From: Palleronia abyssalis
GTDB taxonomy: Bacteria; Pseudomonadota; Alphaproteobacteria; Rhodobacterales; Rhodobacteraceae
Direction of reading: 5' to 3'
Assembly (NCBI RefSeq): GCF_900302445.1
Contig: NZ_ONZF01000001.1
Span: forward strand, 496,001 to 560,000
Length of the DNA: 64,000 nucleotides
Below, in pieces: positions 29,081 to 39,491 of the stretch (position 1 is the first letter of the stretch; every line of letters starts with the position of its first letter). The notes under the pieces were generated by a model that was not told the DNA's origin, did no database searches, and was given only the letters and a program-made list of their open reading frames with translations. Both the position numbers and the translations under genes were made by a program.

Positions 29081-30130
29081 TCAGGCGGCGCGCGCCCGGT
29101 GCTTGTTCCGTTGGGCCAGCCACGCCTCGGCGAAGCGGCCCAGATCATCTTCTGTCGTGTCCGGCCCGAGGGAGATGCGGATCGCGCATCCCGCGACATC
29201 AGGGTCGATCCCCATCGCCGCCAATGTCCCCGACCCGCGCAGCTTGCCCGACGAACAGGCCGACCCGGCCGAGACCGCGAAGCCCTTAAGGTCCATCTGC
29301 ATCACCTGCGTCTCGCCCTTCCAGCCGGGGCTGACGATCAGGCTGGTATTGGGAAGGCGGGTCGCGTCCTTGCCCATGCAGATAAGATCGCCGTCGCCAT
29401 CCATCAACGCGGATTCCAATCTGTCGCGCCGCGCCGCGACGTCGTTCCACACCCCGGCGTCCAGGTCGGACGCAGCCGCCGCGGCCGCGGCACCGAAGCC
29501 CGCGATCGCGGCCACGTTCTCGGTCCCCGCGCGGCGCCCCATCTCCTGCCCGCCGCCCTTGGTGCGGGCGGCGATGTCGAGGCCCCGTCGCAGGAACACC
29601 GCGCCAACCCCTTTGGGTCCGCCGATCTTGTGGGCCGAGACGAAGGCCAAGTCCGCCCCGGTCCAATCGAAAGCGAAGGGAAGCTTGCCGAACGCCTGCG
29701 TGGCGTCGACGACGGCCAGCCCTTCGGGCAGGGCCTGGACCACGCCGGTTTCCGAATTGGCCGCCTGAAGCGCGGTGCGGGCGGGGTCGGTCACGGTGAC
29801 GCGGCCCTGCCCGTCGACGGGCAGCGACGGGTCGCACCAGGCCAGCACGGCCTCATGCTCGACCGGGGCGCAGCTCAGGTCCCGCCCCGCGCAGGTCAGT
29901 GCCGCGGCCTCGGTTGCGCCCGAGACGAACACGACGTCGGCCGCCGATGCCCCGGCCGCCGTGGCGACCTGCGCCCGGGCGGCTTCGACAAGCGCACGGG
30001 CCGCGCGCCCTTCGGCATGGATCGAGGACGGGTTGCCCGTCACGTCAAGCGCTTCGACCATGGCCGCGCGCGCCTCGGGCCGCATCGGCGCCGTGGCGTT
30101 CCAATCGAGATATGTTCGCGTCCGGCTCAT
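29081..30130 (-). CDS. Cysteine desulfurase, IscS/NifS type
   Basis: 349 residues, somewhat shorter than E. coli IscS. PLP Lys168 in FVSAHKIGGPKG, active Cys292 in GSACSSGKL, and YLDWNATAP at the start. It is a group I enzyme, distinct from the SufS at the other end of the operon. It sits between iscR and sufB, 9 nt after iscR. A function in tRNA thiolation as well as cluster assembly is possible. Confidence 0.92.
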   Translation of the reverse strand: MSRTRTYLDWNATAPMRPEARAAMVEALDVTGNPSSIHAEGRAARALVEAARAQVATAAGASAADVVFVSGATEAAALTCAGRDLSCAPVEHEAVLAWCDPSLPVDGQGRVTVTDPARTALQAANSETGVVQALPEGLAVVDATQAFGKLPFAFDWTGADLAFVSAHKIGGPKGVGAVFLRRGLDIAARTKGGGQEMGRRAGTENVAAIAGFGAAAAAAASDLDAGVWNDVAARRDRLESALMDGDGDLICMGKDATRLPNTSLIVSPGWKGETQVMQMDLKGFAVSAGSACSSGKLRGSGTLAAMGIDPDVAGCAIRISLGPDTTEDDLGRFAEAWLAQRNKHRARAA

Positions 30131-30139
30131 CGGGTGATC

Positions 30140-30601
30140 TCAGGCCTCGTCCACGACCTGGAACAGCGCGGGCACGGCCGGACAGGGGACCAGCGCATTG
30201 CCGACGATGTCCGAAAGCCGGGTCTGGTGGAGGAAGACATAGACATGGGCCGACAACCCCTCCCACAGGCGGTTGTTCAACGATTGCGCGCGGGTACCTG
30301 ACAGGCCGCCCTTGGCCCCTGCCCCGGTCTCCATCGCCGACACGGTCTCGTCCACCGCTTCCAGCACGTCCGAGACGCGGATCTCCGATGTCGGCTTGGC
30401 CAGGCGGTATCCGCCGCCGGGGCCGCGGACCGATTCGACCAGTCCGGCGCGCCGCAGCTTGACGAACAGTTGTTCAAGATACGCCAGCGACACGTTCTGC
30501 CGCTTCGACAGCTCGCCCAGAGAGACCAGTCCATCGCCACCTTGCAGGGCAAGATCGGTCAGCGCGACCATGGCATAGCGTCCCTTCGTGCTCAGCTTCA
30601 T
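30140..30601 (-). CDS. iscR: Rrf2-family regulator IscR (single-cysteine type)
   Basis: 153 residues. Rrf2 winged helix from residue 1 (MKLSTKGRYAMVALTDLAL), recognition region QNVSLAYLEQLFVKLRRAGL and wing SVRGPGGGYRLAKP. The three closely spaced cysteines that bind the cluster in E. coli IscR are absent. Only one cysteine is present, at about residue 140 in LVPCPAVP. This agrees with the Rhodobacter IscR type, which carries a cluster with a different ligand set. ATG 30601 was chosen by homology at the N-terminus. It probably represses the suf operon that follows. Confidence 0.9.
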   Translation of the reverse strand: MKLSTKGRYAMVALTDLALQGGDGLVSLGELSKRQNVSLAYLEQLFVKLRRAGLVESVRGPGGGYRLAKPTSEIRVSDVLEAVDETVSAMETGAGAKGGLSGTRAQSLNNRLWEGLSAHVYVFLHQTRLSDIVGNALVPCPAVPALFQVVDEA

Positions 30602-30683
30602 TCCAGCGCGCCCCCGGCCATTGACGATAGTCCGCCCTGCAGCTACCTGCATGCGTCGATTGCGGACCCCGCGTCCGCATGAA

Positions 30684-30728
30684 TTTAGAAAGGTTCTAAG
30701 GTTTCCGATCAATGGCGTCAACATTGAC
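30684..30728. promoter_or_regulatory. iscR/suf promoter region with iron-control-like palindromes
   Basis: TTTAGAA (30684-30690), AGG, TTCTAA (30694-30699) form an inverted repeat resembling the Irr iron control element of alphaproteobacteria. A second palindrome, GTCAACATTGAC, lies at 30717-30728. Both are in the divergent region between iscR (start 30601) and the hydrolase (start 30768). Assignment to Irr or IscR is by resemblance and position. Confidence 0.5.
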
Positions 30729-30767
30729 CGGACCCCCGGCCTTCCTTGCTAGAACGGAGCGCCCCAT

Positions 30768-31421
30768 ATGCCCGAGGTGATCTTTCCCGGCCCCGAAGGC
30801 CGACTGGAAGGCCGCTACCACCCCCAGCGCAAGCACGATGCGCCCATCGCCATCGTCCTGCATCCGCATCCGCAGTTCGGCGGAACGATGAACAACCGGG
30901 TGGTCTACAACCTGCACTATGCCTTCCACAGCCTGGGCTTCACGGTCCTGCGCTTCAACTTCCGTGGCGTCGGCCGCAGCCAAGGCGAATACGACCAGGG
31001 CGTGGGCGAGCTTTCGGACGCGGCCTCGGCGCTGGATTACCTCCAGTCGATGAACCCCAACGCCAAGCATTGCTGGGTCGCGGGGTTCAGCTTCGGCGCG
31101 TGGATAGGGATGCAGCTTCTGATGCGCCGCCCCGAGATCACGGGCTTCATCAGCGTCTCGCCCCCGGCCAATATGTACGACTTCTCGTTCCTGGCGCCCT
31201 GCCCGTCTTCGGGCCTGGTGGTCAACGGCACCGCCGACCGCGTGGCGCCGCCCAAGGACACGCACAGCCTGGTCAAGAAGCTGCACGAGCAGAAGGGCAT
31301 CACCATCACCCACGAAGAGCTTGAGGGCGCGGGCCACTTCTTCGAGGACCCGCACATGGAGCCGATGATCGGCATGGTGCAGGACTACGTGAAGCGCCGC
31401 CTGACCGAATCCACACGCTGA
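30768..31421 (+). CDS. Alpha/beta hydrolase (COG2945-like)
   Basis: 217 residues. Nucleophile Ser108 in GFSFGAW, Asp157 in NGTADRVAP and His190 in GAGHFFED form the triad. LHPHPQFGGTMNN carries the oxyanion/HxHP motif seen in COG2945 hydrolases. Cytoplasmic; substrate unknown. Divergent from the suf operon and followed closely by a GST-like gene. Confidence 0.88.
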   Translation: MPEVIFPGPEGRLEGRYHPQRKHDAPIAIVLHPHPQFGGTMNNRVVYNLHYAFHSLGFTVLRFNFRGVGRSQGEYDQGVGELSDAASALDYLQSMNPNAKHCWVAGFSFGAWIGMQLLMRRPEITGFISVSPPANMYDFSFLAPCPSSGLVVNGTADRVAPPKDTHSLVKKLHEQKGITITHEELEGAGHFFEDPHMEPMIGMVQDYVKRRLTESTR

Positions 31422-31425
31422 TCTG

Positions 31426-32058
31426 ATGACGATCACCGTTCACCACCTGGAGAACTCTCGCTCGCAACGCGTGTTGTGGATGCTGGAGGAACTGGGCGAG
31501 ACCTACGAGGTGCGCCGCTACGAGCGGAACCCGAAGACGATGCTGGCCCCGCCGGAGCTGAAGCAGGTCCACCCGCTGGGCAAGTCGCCGGTCATCGAGG
31601 ATTCCGAGACCGGGCTGGTCGTGGCCGAAACCGCGGCGATCCTGTCGTACCTCGTGGACCGCGCAGGTGGGGCGTTCGGCGCGCCGATGGATGACGAGGA
31701 CGGGCTGCGCTGGCGCTTCTGGATGCATTACGCCGAAGGGTCGATGATGCCGCCGCTTCTGCTGAAACTGGCAATGTCGAAGGTGCCGCTGATGGGGCGT
31801 CTGGCGATGAAGCGAATTCAGCCGATGATCGACGTGCATCTGGACTTCGTCGAGGGTGAGCTTGCACAGCGATCCTGGTTCGCGGGCGAGGAGATCAGCG
31901 CGGCCGACGTGATGATGAGCTTCCCGCTGGAAGCCGCGACAAGCCGCGGCGGGCTTGATCGGTCGCGCCCGGCCACGATCGACTGGCTGGACCGGATCCA
32001 TGCCCGCCCTGCGTTCCAGGCCGCGCTGGAGCGCGGCGGACCTTACGCCTACGCTTGA
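31426..32058 (+). CDS. Glutathione S-transferase family protein
   Basis: 210 residues. N-terminal thioredoxin fold opens with HHLENSRSQRVLWMLEELGE and contains the conserved cis-Pro stretch GKSPVIEDSE; an all-helical C-terminal domain follows (ISAADVMMSFPLEA). It lies 4 nt after the hydrolase and 11 nt before a second GST-like gene. Likely a glutathione-dependent detoxification or isomerisation enzyme; substrate unknown. Confidence 0.88.
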   Translation: MTITVHHLENSRSQRVLWMLEELGETYEVRRYERNPKTMLAPPELKQVHPLGKSPVIEDSETGLVVAETAAILSYLVDRAGGAFGAPMDDEDGLRWRFWMHYAEGSMMPPLLLKLAMSKVPLMGRLAMKRIQPMIDVHLDFVEGELAQRSWFAGEEISAADVMMSFPLEAATSRGGLDRSRPATIDWLDRIHARPAFQAALERGGPYAYA

Positions 32059-32069
32059 AGGGGCATGCC

Positions 32070-32762
32070 ATGACCGATTTCGCACTCTACTACTGGCCGC
32101 TGCCGGCGCGGGGCCATTTCGTCCGGATCGTCCTGGCGCATGTCGGTGCCAGCTGGTCCGAAGCGGCCGTCGATGCGGTCGCGGACCTTCGGCAGGCCGC
32201 GCCCGAGGAGCAGCCGGTGGCGCATATGGGGCCGCCGGTCCTGACCGACCGGGCCAGCGGGCTCAGCCTGTCGCAGATGCCGGCGATCCTGGGCTTTCTG
32301 GGCCAGCGCTATGGCCTCTACCCCGGCGATCCGGCGCGGGATGCGCTGAGCGACAAGATCGTTCTGGATGCGAACGACGTGCTGTACGAGATGACCCGCT
32401 ACAACGGCGCCCAGATGTGGACTGACGCGGCGTGGTCGGAGTTCCAGCCACGCCTGCGGCGGTGGATGCGGATCTTCCAGACGCATCTGGCCCGGACCGA
32501 GGGGCGGGATTACATGCTGGACGGCGACACGCCGGGGCTGGCTGATCTGGCGACTTATTCATTGTGGGGCACGATGACCGACAAGCTGCCTTCGCTGCGT
32601 CCGGTCCTTGAGGATGCGGCTCCCCGGATTGCCGATCTGTGCGACCGGATCGCGGCGCGGCCTGAACAGGCAAAACTGCGCGACTGGGCAGCCGCCGAAT
32701 ACGGGGATCAATGGTGCGGCGGAGAGATCGAAGCCTCTCTCCGCCGCGTTCTGGGGGACTGA
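32070..32762 (+). CDS. Glutathione S-transferase-like protein
   Basis: 230 residues. The N-terminus (FALYYWPLPARGHFVRIVLA) resembles the GST thioredoxin domain, and QMPAILGFLGQRYGLYPGD matches the GSH-site helix region; the C-terminal half is helical. More diverged than its upstream neighbour. GAAGGGG precedes ATG 32070, and the 15-nt longer frame is less likely. Ends just before an AT-rich hairpin shared with wrbA. Confidence 0.8.
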   Translation: MTDFALYYWPLPARGHFVRIVLAHVGASWSEAAVDAVADLRQAAPEEQPVAHMGPPVLTDRASGLSLSQMPAILGFLGQRYGLYPGDPARDALSDKIVLDANDVLYEMTRYNGAQMWTDAAWSEFQPRLRRWMRIFQTHLARTEGRDYMLDGDTPGLADLATYSLWGTMTDKLPSLRPVLEDAAPRIADLCDRIAARPEQAKLRDWAAAEYGDQWCGGEIEASLRRVLGD

Positions 32763-32769
32763 GCGAAGA

Positions 32770-32792
32770 CAGATTTTCGGATTGAAAATCTG
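32770..32792. terminator. Bidirectional AT-rich hairpin between convergent genes
   Basis: CAGATTTTC (32770-32778) and GAAAATCTG (32784-32792) around GGATT. It lies between the convergent ends of the GST-like gene (32762) and wrbA (32803). Its core ATTTTCGGAT..GAAAAT matches the hairpin at 22533-22557. Confidence 0.6.
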
Positions 32793-32802
32793 CTTCTCCG
32801 GC

Positions 32803-33396
32803 TCAGGCGACCAGTTTCGTCGTCACTTCGACAAGGCGCCGTGCTTGGTAGGCGATGGAGCGTTTGGCGACGTCGTCCAGTTCGCCAGCGACGCCGGACC
32901 AGCCATAGGGGTTGCCGCCATCCTCGAACTTGACGGGGTCGGCATAGCCCGGCGGCACCAGGATCGCGCCCCAATGCGTCGCCGTTACATAAAGCGAGGT
33001 CAGCGTCGTCTCGTGCCCGCCATGCAGGGTCGAGGCGCTGGTGGTCGCGGTGAAGGTCTTGTTCGCCAGCTTGCCCTCTTGCCAGATCGGGCCCAGCGTG
33101 TCGATGAAGGCGCGCATCTGGCTGGCCACGACTCCATACCGGGTGGGCGAGGACAGGAAGTAGCCGTCGGCCCAAACCATATCGTCGGGCGTGGCCACGG
33201 GGATGTCGTCCATCGTCTGAAGCTGCTGCTTCCAGGCATCCTGTCCCTCTACGACCTCTTTGGGTGCGGTTTCGGCTGCGCGGCGCAGGCGGACCTCGGC
33301 GCCGGCCTCCTCGGCCGCGCGGGCGGCTTCAAGGGCCACGGCGTGGTTCGTGCCGTAGGTTGAATAGAACAGGACGGTGATCTTCGGCGTGCTCAT
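32803..33396 (-). CDS. wrbA: NAD(P)H:quinone oxidoreductase WrbA-like
   Basis: 197 residues, flavodoxin-like FMN protein. FMN loop YSTYGTNH near the start, [14 protein letters not shown] in the middle and [14 protein letters not shown] late, all typical of WrbA. It reduces quinones by two electrons. Start ATG 33396 with GGAGCC upstream; the frame is open further 5' without similarity. Confidence 0.9.
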   Translation of the reverse strand: MSTPKITVLFYSTYGTNHAVALEAARAAEEAGAEVRLRRAAETAPKEVVEGQDAWKQQLQTMDDIPVATPDDMVWADGYFLSSPTRYGVVASQMRAFIDTLGPIWQEGKLANKTFTATTSASTLHGGHETTLTSLYVTATHWGAILVPPGYADPVKFEDGGNPYGWSGVAGELDDVAKRSIAYQARRLVEVTTKLVA

Positions 33397-33485
33397 CTCG
33401 GGGGCTCCGGTTAGTTTCCTTCGGCCCCCAGATGAGACGTGATGCGCGTTCTGTCGATTGCGCACCGTTAGAGAGGATCTGTGCG

Positions 33486-33644
33486 CTATCGCTTGATGAT
33501 GATCCATAGCGCGTGGACGATGCCGGGGATGTAGCCCAGGATCGTCAGGATGACGTTGATCCAGAAGTGCTTGCCCAGCCCTTCCTGAAGGAACACGCCA
33601 AGCGGCGGGATGAAGATGGCGATGATGATGCGGATGATATCCAT
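33486..33644 (-). CDS. Pmp3/YqaE-family small membrane protein
   Basis: 52 residues with two hydrophobic helices ([20 protein letters not shown], then [18 protein letters not shown]). This is the signature layout of the Pmp3/YqaE/UPF0057 family, linked to membrane potential and stress. AGGAGACCCCCC precedes ATG 33644. Independent gene, 89 nt from wrbA on the same strand. Confidence 0.92.
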   Translation of the reverse strand: MDIIRIIIAIFIPPLGVFLQEGLGKHFWINVILTILGYIPGIVHALWIIIKR

Positions 33645-33786
33645 GGGGGGTCTCCTTTCCCCACTGACGCGCGCGCCTGCCATTCGTTCCACGGCATGCG
33701 AACGGTATTCCGTTGTATACCCTTTTCACGAGGCCCGCCTTCGTCTATGACGCGCACCAACCGCAAATCCATCTGACGAGGCACAC

Positions 33787-34998
33787 ATGGCGAAGATCAA
33801 GGTCGACAACCCGGTCGTCGAGCTCGACGGCGACGAGATGACCCGCATCATCTGGGACTTCATCAAGCAAAAGCTGATCCTGCCCTACCTGGACATCGAT
33901 CTGCTGTATTACGACCTCGGCATGGAAGAGCGGGACCGCACCGACGACCAGATCACGGTCGACGCGGCCGAGAAAATCAAGGAAGTCGGCTGCGGAGTTA
34001 AATGCGCCACGATCACGCCCGACGAGGCCCGCGTCGAGGAGTTCGGCCTGAAGAAGATGTGGCGGTCCCCGAACGGGACGATCCGCAACATCCTGGGCGG
34101 CGTTGTCTTCCGCGAGCCGATCATCTGCAGCAACGTACCGCGGCTTGTCCCGGGGTGGACCAAGCCGATCATCATCGGCCGCCACGCATATGGCGACCAG
34201 TACCGCGCGACGGACATGAAGTTCCCCGGGCCCGGCACGCTGACGATGAAATTCGTGGGCGAAGACGGCACCGAGATCGAGGAAGAGGTGTTCAAGGCCC
34301 CGTCCTCGGGCGTGTTCATGGGCATGTACAACCTGGACGATTCGATCCGCGACTTCGCGCGGGCCTCGTTCAACTACGGCCTGAACCGCGGATACCCGGT
34401 CTACCTGTCGACCAAGAACACGATCCTGAAGACCTATGACGGCCGCTTCATGATCCTGTTCCAGGAAGTCTTCGACGCCGAGTTCGCCGACAAGTTCAAG
34501 GAAGCCGGTCTGACCTACGAGCACCGCCTGATCGACGACATGGTCGCGGCCTCGATGAAGTGGTCGGGCGGCTATGTCTGGGCGTGCAAGAACTATGACG
34601 GCGACGTGCAGTCCGACACCGTGGCGCAAGGCTTCGGCAGCCTTGGCCTGATGACAAGCCGCCTGATGACGCCGGACGGGAAGATCGTGGAATCCGAGGC
34701 CGCGCACGGCACCGTGACACGCCACTTCCGCCAGCACCAAAAGGGCGAGCAGACCTCGACGAACTCGATCGCGTCGATCTTCGCATGGACCGGCGGCCTG
34801 CGCCACCGCGCCAAGCTGGACGACAATGCCAAGCTGGCCGAGTTCGCCGACACGCTGGAAAAGGTCGTCGTGGACACCGTGGAATCGGGCCACATGACCA
34901 AGGATCTGGCGCTGCTGGTCGGCCCGGACCAGAAATGGCTGACCACGACCGGGTTTCTCGACAAGGTCGAGGCGAACTTGCAGCAGGCGCTGTCATAA
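33787..34998 (+). CDS. icd: NADP-dependent isocitrate dehydrogenase
   Basis: 403 residues, the homodimeric eukaryote-like (type II) NADP-ICDH. Conserved blocks: [42 protein letters not shown] and [11 protein letters not shown]. Converts isocitrate to 2-oxoglutarate in the TCA cycle and makes NADPH. Single gene with its own terminator downstream at 35066-35092. Confidence 0.96.
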   Translation: MAKIKVDNPVVELDGDEMTRIIWDFIKQKLILPYLDIDLLYYDLGMEERDRTDDQITVDAAEKIKEVGCGVKCATITPDEARVEEFGLKKMWRSPNGTIRNILGGVVFREPIICSNVPRLVPGWTKPIIIGRHAYGDQYRATDMKFPGPGTLTMKFVGEDGTEIEEEVFKAPSSGVFMGMYNLDDSIRDFARASFNYGLNRGYPVYLSTKNTILKTYDGRFMILFQEVFDAEFADKFKEAGLTYEHRLIDDMVAASMKWSGGYVWACKNYDGDVQSDTVAQGFGSLGLMTSRLMTPDGKIVESEAAHGTVTRHFRQHQKGEQTSTNSIASIFAWTGGLRHRAKLDDNAKLAEFADTLEKVVVDTVESGHMTKDLALLVGPDQKWLTTTGFLDKVEANLQQALS

Positions 34999-35065
34999 GG
35001 GGGCGCTGCCCCCGGCCGCCCATCCGGGCGACCTCCCCCGGGGTATTTCAGCAAGGATGAAGAAG

Positions 35066-35092
35066 CGGCGTCCCGGGATCGGGGCGCCGTTT
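35066..35092 (+). terminator. Probable rho-independent terminator of icd
   Basis: CGGCGTCCC (35066-35074) pairs with GGGGCGCCG (35081-35089) around GGGATC, with one G-U pair, and is followed by TTT. Lies 68 nt past the icd stop. Confidence 0.65.
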
Positions 35093-35151
35093 CGCGTTCG
35101 GGCCCGCCATGGGGCTTGAGCGTTCGGGCCGCGCGGTGCATGGAGCGGGAC

Positions 35152-35754
35152 ATGAGCGAGACAGCCAATCACACCTTTCTGGACGATGCGCAGGGCATCG
35201 CCTTCGGCACGTTCTGCTGCGCCATCGGGCTGCAGGTCCTGACGTTTCTGGGACTGATCACCGGTCAGACTGCGGGGCTGGCCGTCGTGATCTCGTACCT
35301 GTCGGGGTGGTCCTTCGGGGCTGTGTTCTTCGTGGTGAACCTGCCCTTCTACTGGCTGGCCTGGAAGCGCCTGGGCCCTGTCTTCACCGCCAAGAGCCTT
35401 CTGTCGGTGACTATCCTGTCGGTCCTGACCGAGATTTTGCCCATGGGCTTCGCGATCGAGCGGCTGAACCCGGCACTGGGCGCACTGATCTTCGGGGCGT
35501 TGACTGGGATGGGGCTTCTGGCGCTGTTCCGGCATGGCGGCAGTCTGGGTGGGATCGGGGTCGTCGCGTTGATGGTGCAGGATCGGACCGCGTTCCGGGC
35601 GGGCCATGTCCAGCTTCTGTTCGACCTGTGCCTGTTTTCCGCCGCGGCGTTCATCTTTCCGCTGTCGGTCATCGTCTGGTCGCTTCTGGGGGCAGTCGTG
35701 TTGAACCTGGTCATCGCGATCAACCACCGCCGCGACCGATACGTGGCGACCTGA
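35152..35754 (+). CDS. YitT-family membrane protein
   Basis: 200 residues with about five to six helices. Matches the YitT/DUF161 family: ITGQTAGLAVVISYLSGWSF, FRHGGSLGGIGVVALM, then LFDLCLFSAAAFIFPLSVIV. Start ATG 35152 (MSETANHTF) with GGAGCGGGA upstream; an ATG 12 nt further 5' is possible. Function unknown. Followed at 14 nt by the SMR gene. Confidence 0.85.
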   Translation: MSETANHTFLDDAQGIAFGTFCCAIGLQVLTFLGLITGQTAGLAVVISYLSGWSFGAVFFVVNLPFYWLAWKRLGPVFTAKSLLSVTILSVLTEILPMGFAIERLNPALGALIFGALTGMGLLALFRHGGSLGGIGVVALMVQDRTAFRAGHVQLLFDLCLFSAAAFIFPLSVIVWSLLGAVVLNLVIAINHRRDRYVAT

Positions 35755-35767
35755 GAGGGGACCTGAG

Positions 35768-36097
35768 ATGGCATGGCTTTACCTCGTGCTGGCCGTCGCG
35801 GCCGAAACCGTGGGCACCTCGGCCCTGCAGGCCAGCCAGCAGTTCACGCGGCCCCTTCCGTCGGTGCTGGTGGTGCTGGGCTATGGCGTGGCCTTCTGGT
35901 TCCTTTCGCTGACCCTGCGGACGATCCCGGTGGGCGTGGCCTATGCCGTTTGGTCGGGGCTGGGGATCGTGTTCATCGGGGCCATCGGCTGGATCGTCTT
36001 TCGCCAGCCCCTGGACCTGCCGGCGATCCTGGGCATGGCGCTGATCCTGTCGGGCATCCTGGTAATCCAACTTTTCTCGGGGGCGACGCCGCACTAA
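35768..36097 (+). CDS. SMR-family multidrug/guanidinium transporter
   Basis: 109 residues, four helices. Conserved Glu14 in AVAAETVGTSALQAS, and the GVAYAVWSGLGIVFIGAIGW block, as in EmrE/SugE proteins. The inner-membrane dimer exports cationic compounds by proton antiport. AGAGGGGACCTGAG precedes the ATG. Gdx-type or EmrE-type cannot be decided here. Confidence 0.92.
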   Translation: MAWLYLVLAVAAETVGTSALQASQQFTRPLPSVLVVLGYGVAFWFLSLTLRTIPVGVAYAVWSGLGIVFIGAIGWIVFRQPLDLPAILGMALILSGILVIQLFSGATPH

Positions 36098-36133
36098 CTC
36101 GCTTTTTCGTGATGGGCCTCTAACTTGGGCAAC

Positions 36134-37030
36134 ATGGAACAGATCCTGGGGCCCGTGTGGGACACCCTTCCCGAGCCGATGCGCGTCCAGATGGGCGGCT
36201 ATGCCACCGCGTTCTGGCGCGCGCTGCCGCAGATCGTGCTGGCGGTCGTGTTCCTGGCGCTGGTGTGGCTGGCGGTCAGGATGGTCAACTGGATCGTCCC
36301 AAAGGCACTGGGGCGCGCGCGGATGCGGCGGGCCATGCGCGACGTGATCGTGATGCTGCTGACCGTGGGCCTGTGGTTGATGGGGGTGTTGACCGCGGCG
36401 ACGATCGCCTTTCCGTCGATCACGCCAGGAGAGGCGCTGGCGGCGTTGGGCGTCGGCGGCGTGGCCATTGGCTTTGCCTTTCGCGACGTGTTCGAGAATT
36501 TTCTGGCCGGGATCCTTCTGTTGATCCGAGAGCCGTTTTCGAAGTCGGATTTCATCGAATGCCAGGGCATCGACGGCCAGGTCGAGGATATCACCATTCG
36601 CGATACCCATATCCGCCAGACGGACGGGCAGCTGGTGGTCGCGCCCAACGCGATGTTCTTCAAGAACCCCGTCACGATCCGCACCGCGACCGGGCTGCGC
36701 CGGACGACGATCATCGTCGGCGTCGCCTATGGCGAAGATGTGGATGCCGCGCGCGAGGTCATCACCGAGGCGGTGCGGCACGTGGATACAGTCCGTGACG
36801 ATGTGAAGGACGTGCAGATCTTCGCGCAGGAATTCGGCGACAGCTCGATCAATTTCGAGGTCACGTGGTGGACCGGATCGAAGCCGGTCGACATTCGCCG
36901 GTCGCGCGACAAGGTGGTGGCCGCGGTCAAGCGCGCCCTCGACGAAACGGGGATCGAGATCCCGTTCCCCTATCGCACCCTGACCTTCAAGGAGCCGCTG
37001 CCGATCCGGCAGCGCGACGACGATGCTTAA
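36134..37030 (+). CDS. Mechanosensitive ion channel (MscS family)
   Basis: 298 residues. Three helices (about 25-50, 65-90 and the pore helix ITPGEALAALGVGGVAIGFA), then the MscS beta domain (DFIECQGIDGQVEDITIRDT, VAPNAMFFKNPV) and an alpha/beta C-terminus (EIPFPYRTLTF). Small-conductance class; relieves osmotic pressure. ATG 36134 chosen; a TTG 9 nt upstream is possible. The stop overlaps the next gene by 8 bp. Confidence 0.92.
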   Translation: MEQILGPVWDTLPEPMRVQMGGYATAFWRALPQIVLAVVFLALVWLAVRMVNWIVPKALGRARMRRAMRDVIVMLLTVGLWLMGVLTAATIAFPSITPGEALAALGVGGVAIGFAFRDVFENFLAGILLLIREPFSKSDFIECQGIDGQVEDITIRDTHIRQTDGQLVVAPNAMFFKNPVTIRTATGLRRTTIIVGVAYGEDVDAAREVITEAVRHVDTVRDDVKDVQIFAQEFGDSSINFEVTWWTGSKPVDIRRSRDKVVAAVKRALDETGIEIPFPYRTLTFKEPLPIRQRDDDA

Positions 37031-37544
37031 GGCGCATGAGGCGGCGTTCGACGCGGCTTTACCCTGGGTGGCAGAGGCCAGGCGGTTCGCGGTCGAGGGA
37101 CTGGCCATCGACCGGCCGCATCCCGGGCCCCACCAGCCGGTGTTTCGCTGGGTTTACGGGCTGAACCGTGTGACACCGTTGCGCCTGCCATGGTGCGGAT
37201 TGTTCGTCGCTCATTGCCTCCGCCGTTCATTCGGCGAGATCCCCCTGCCTCGCGGTCATGCCCGCGCGCGGCCCTGGATGGGATGGGCCGATCCGAGCGA
37301 GCCGCAGATCGGCGCGGTGATGGTCTTCTGGCACTACCATCCGCGCCTTCCGTTCGGGCATGTCGCCTTCTATGTCGCCGAGGACGATACGGCGTTCCAC
37401 GTTCTGGGCGGGAACCAGTTGAACAAGGTCTGCATCATGCGCTATCCCAAGGTACGGCTTCTGGATTGCCGATGGCCCGGCGGCCCTGTCCCCACGGGAC
37501 AGCGTATTTTCGCGCCGCCCGGGCACGCGCATCCGTTCGGCTGA
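37023..37544 (+). CDS. TIGR02594/CHAP-like protein
   Basis: 173 residues. Conserved LPWCGLFVAHCL with the putative catalytic Cys, FGHVAFYVAEDD with the putative His, and HVLGGNQLNKVCI. This matches the TIGR02594 family, thought to be NlpC/P60- or CHAP-like peptidoglycan amidases. No signal peptide. It overlaps the MscS gene by 8 bp, suggesting coupled translation. Activity not established. Confidence 0.85.
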   Translation: MLKAHEAAFDAALPWVAEARRFAVEGLAIDRPHPGPHQPVFRWVYGLNRVTPLRLPWCGLFVAHCLRRSFGEIPLPRGHARARPWMGWADPSEPQIGAVMVFWHYHPRLPFGHVAFYVAEDDTAFHVLGGNQLNKVCIMRYPKVRLLDCRWPGGPVPTGQRIFAPPGHAHPFG

Positions 37545-37613
37545 GCGTATTGCCGCTTTCCATTGCTGCGGTTGCACGGTAAGGCGCGCGCGACCCCGGA
37601 AAGGACCTGACTC

Positions 37614-39431
<1,818 letters not shown>

Positions 39432-39441
39432 CGAACGGACA

Positions 39442-39470
39442 AGCGCCCGGGGATCGTCCCCGGGCGCTTT
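39442..39470 (+). terminator. Rho-independent-type terminator of typA
   Basis: Perfect 13-bp arms, AAGCGCCCGGGGA (39442-39454) and TCCCCGGGCGCTT (39458-39470), around a TCG loop, followed by TCGTTT. 10 nt past the typA stop. Confidence 0.85.
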
Positions 39471-39491
39471 CGTTTCAGGCAGGGTGAAGGA

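Noticed and set aside
27311-30301. A 996-codon open frame on the plus strand across the suf operon
   Set aside because: It is antisense to sufB and the IscS-like gene, both unmistakable, and has the composition of a high-GC mirror frame.
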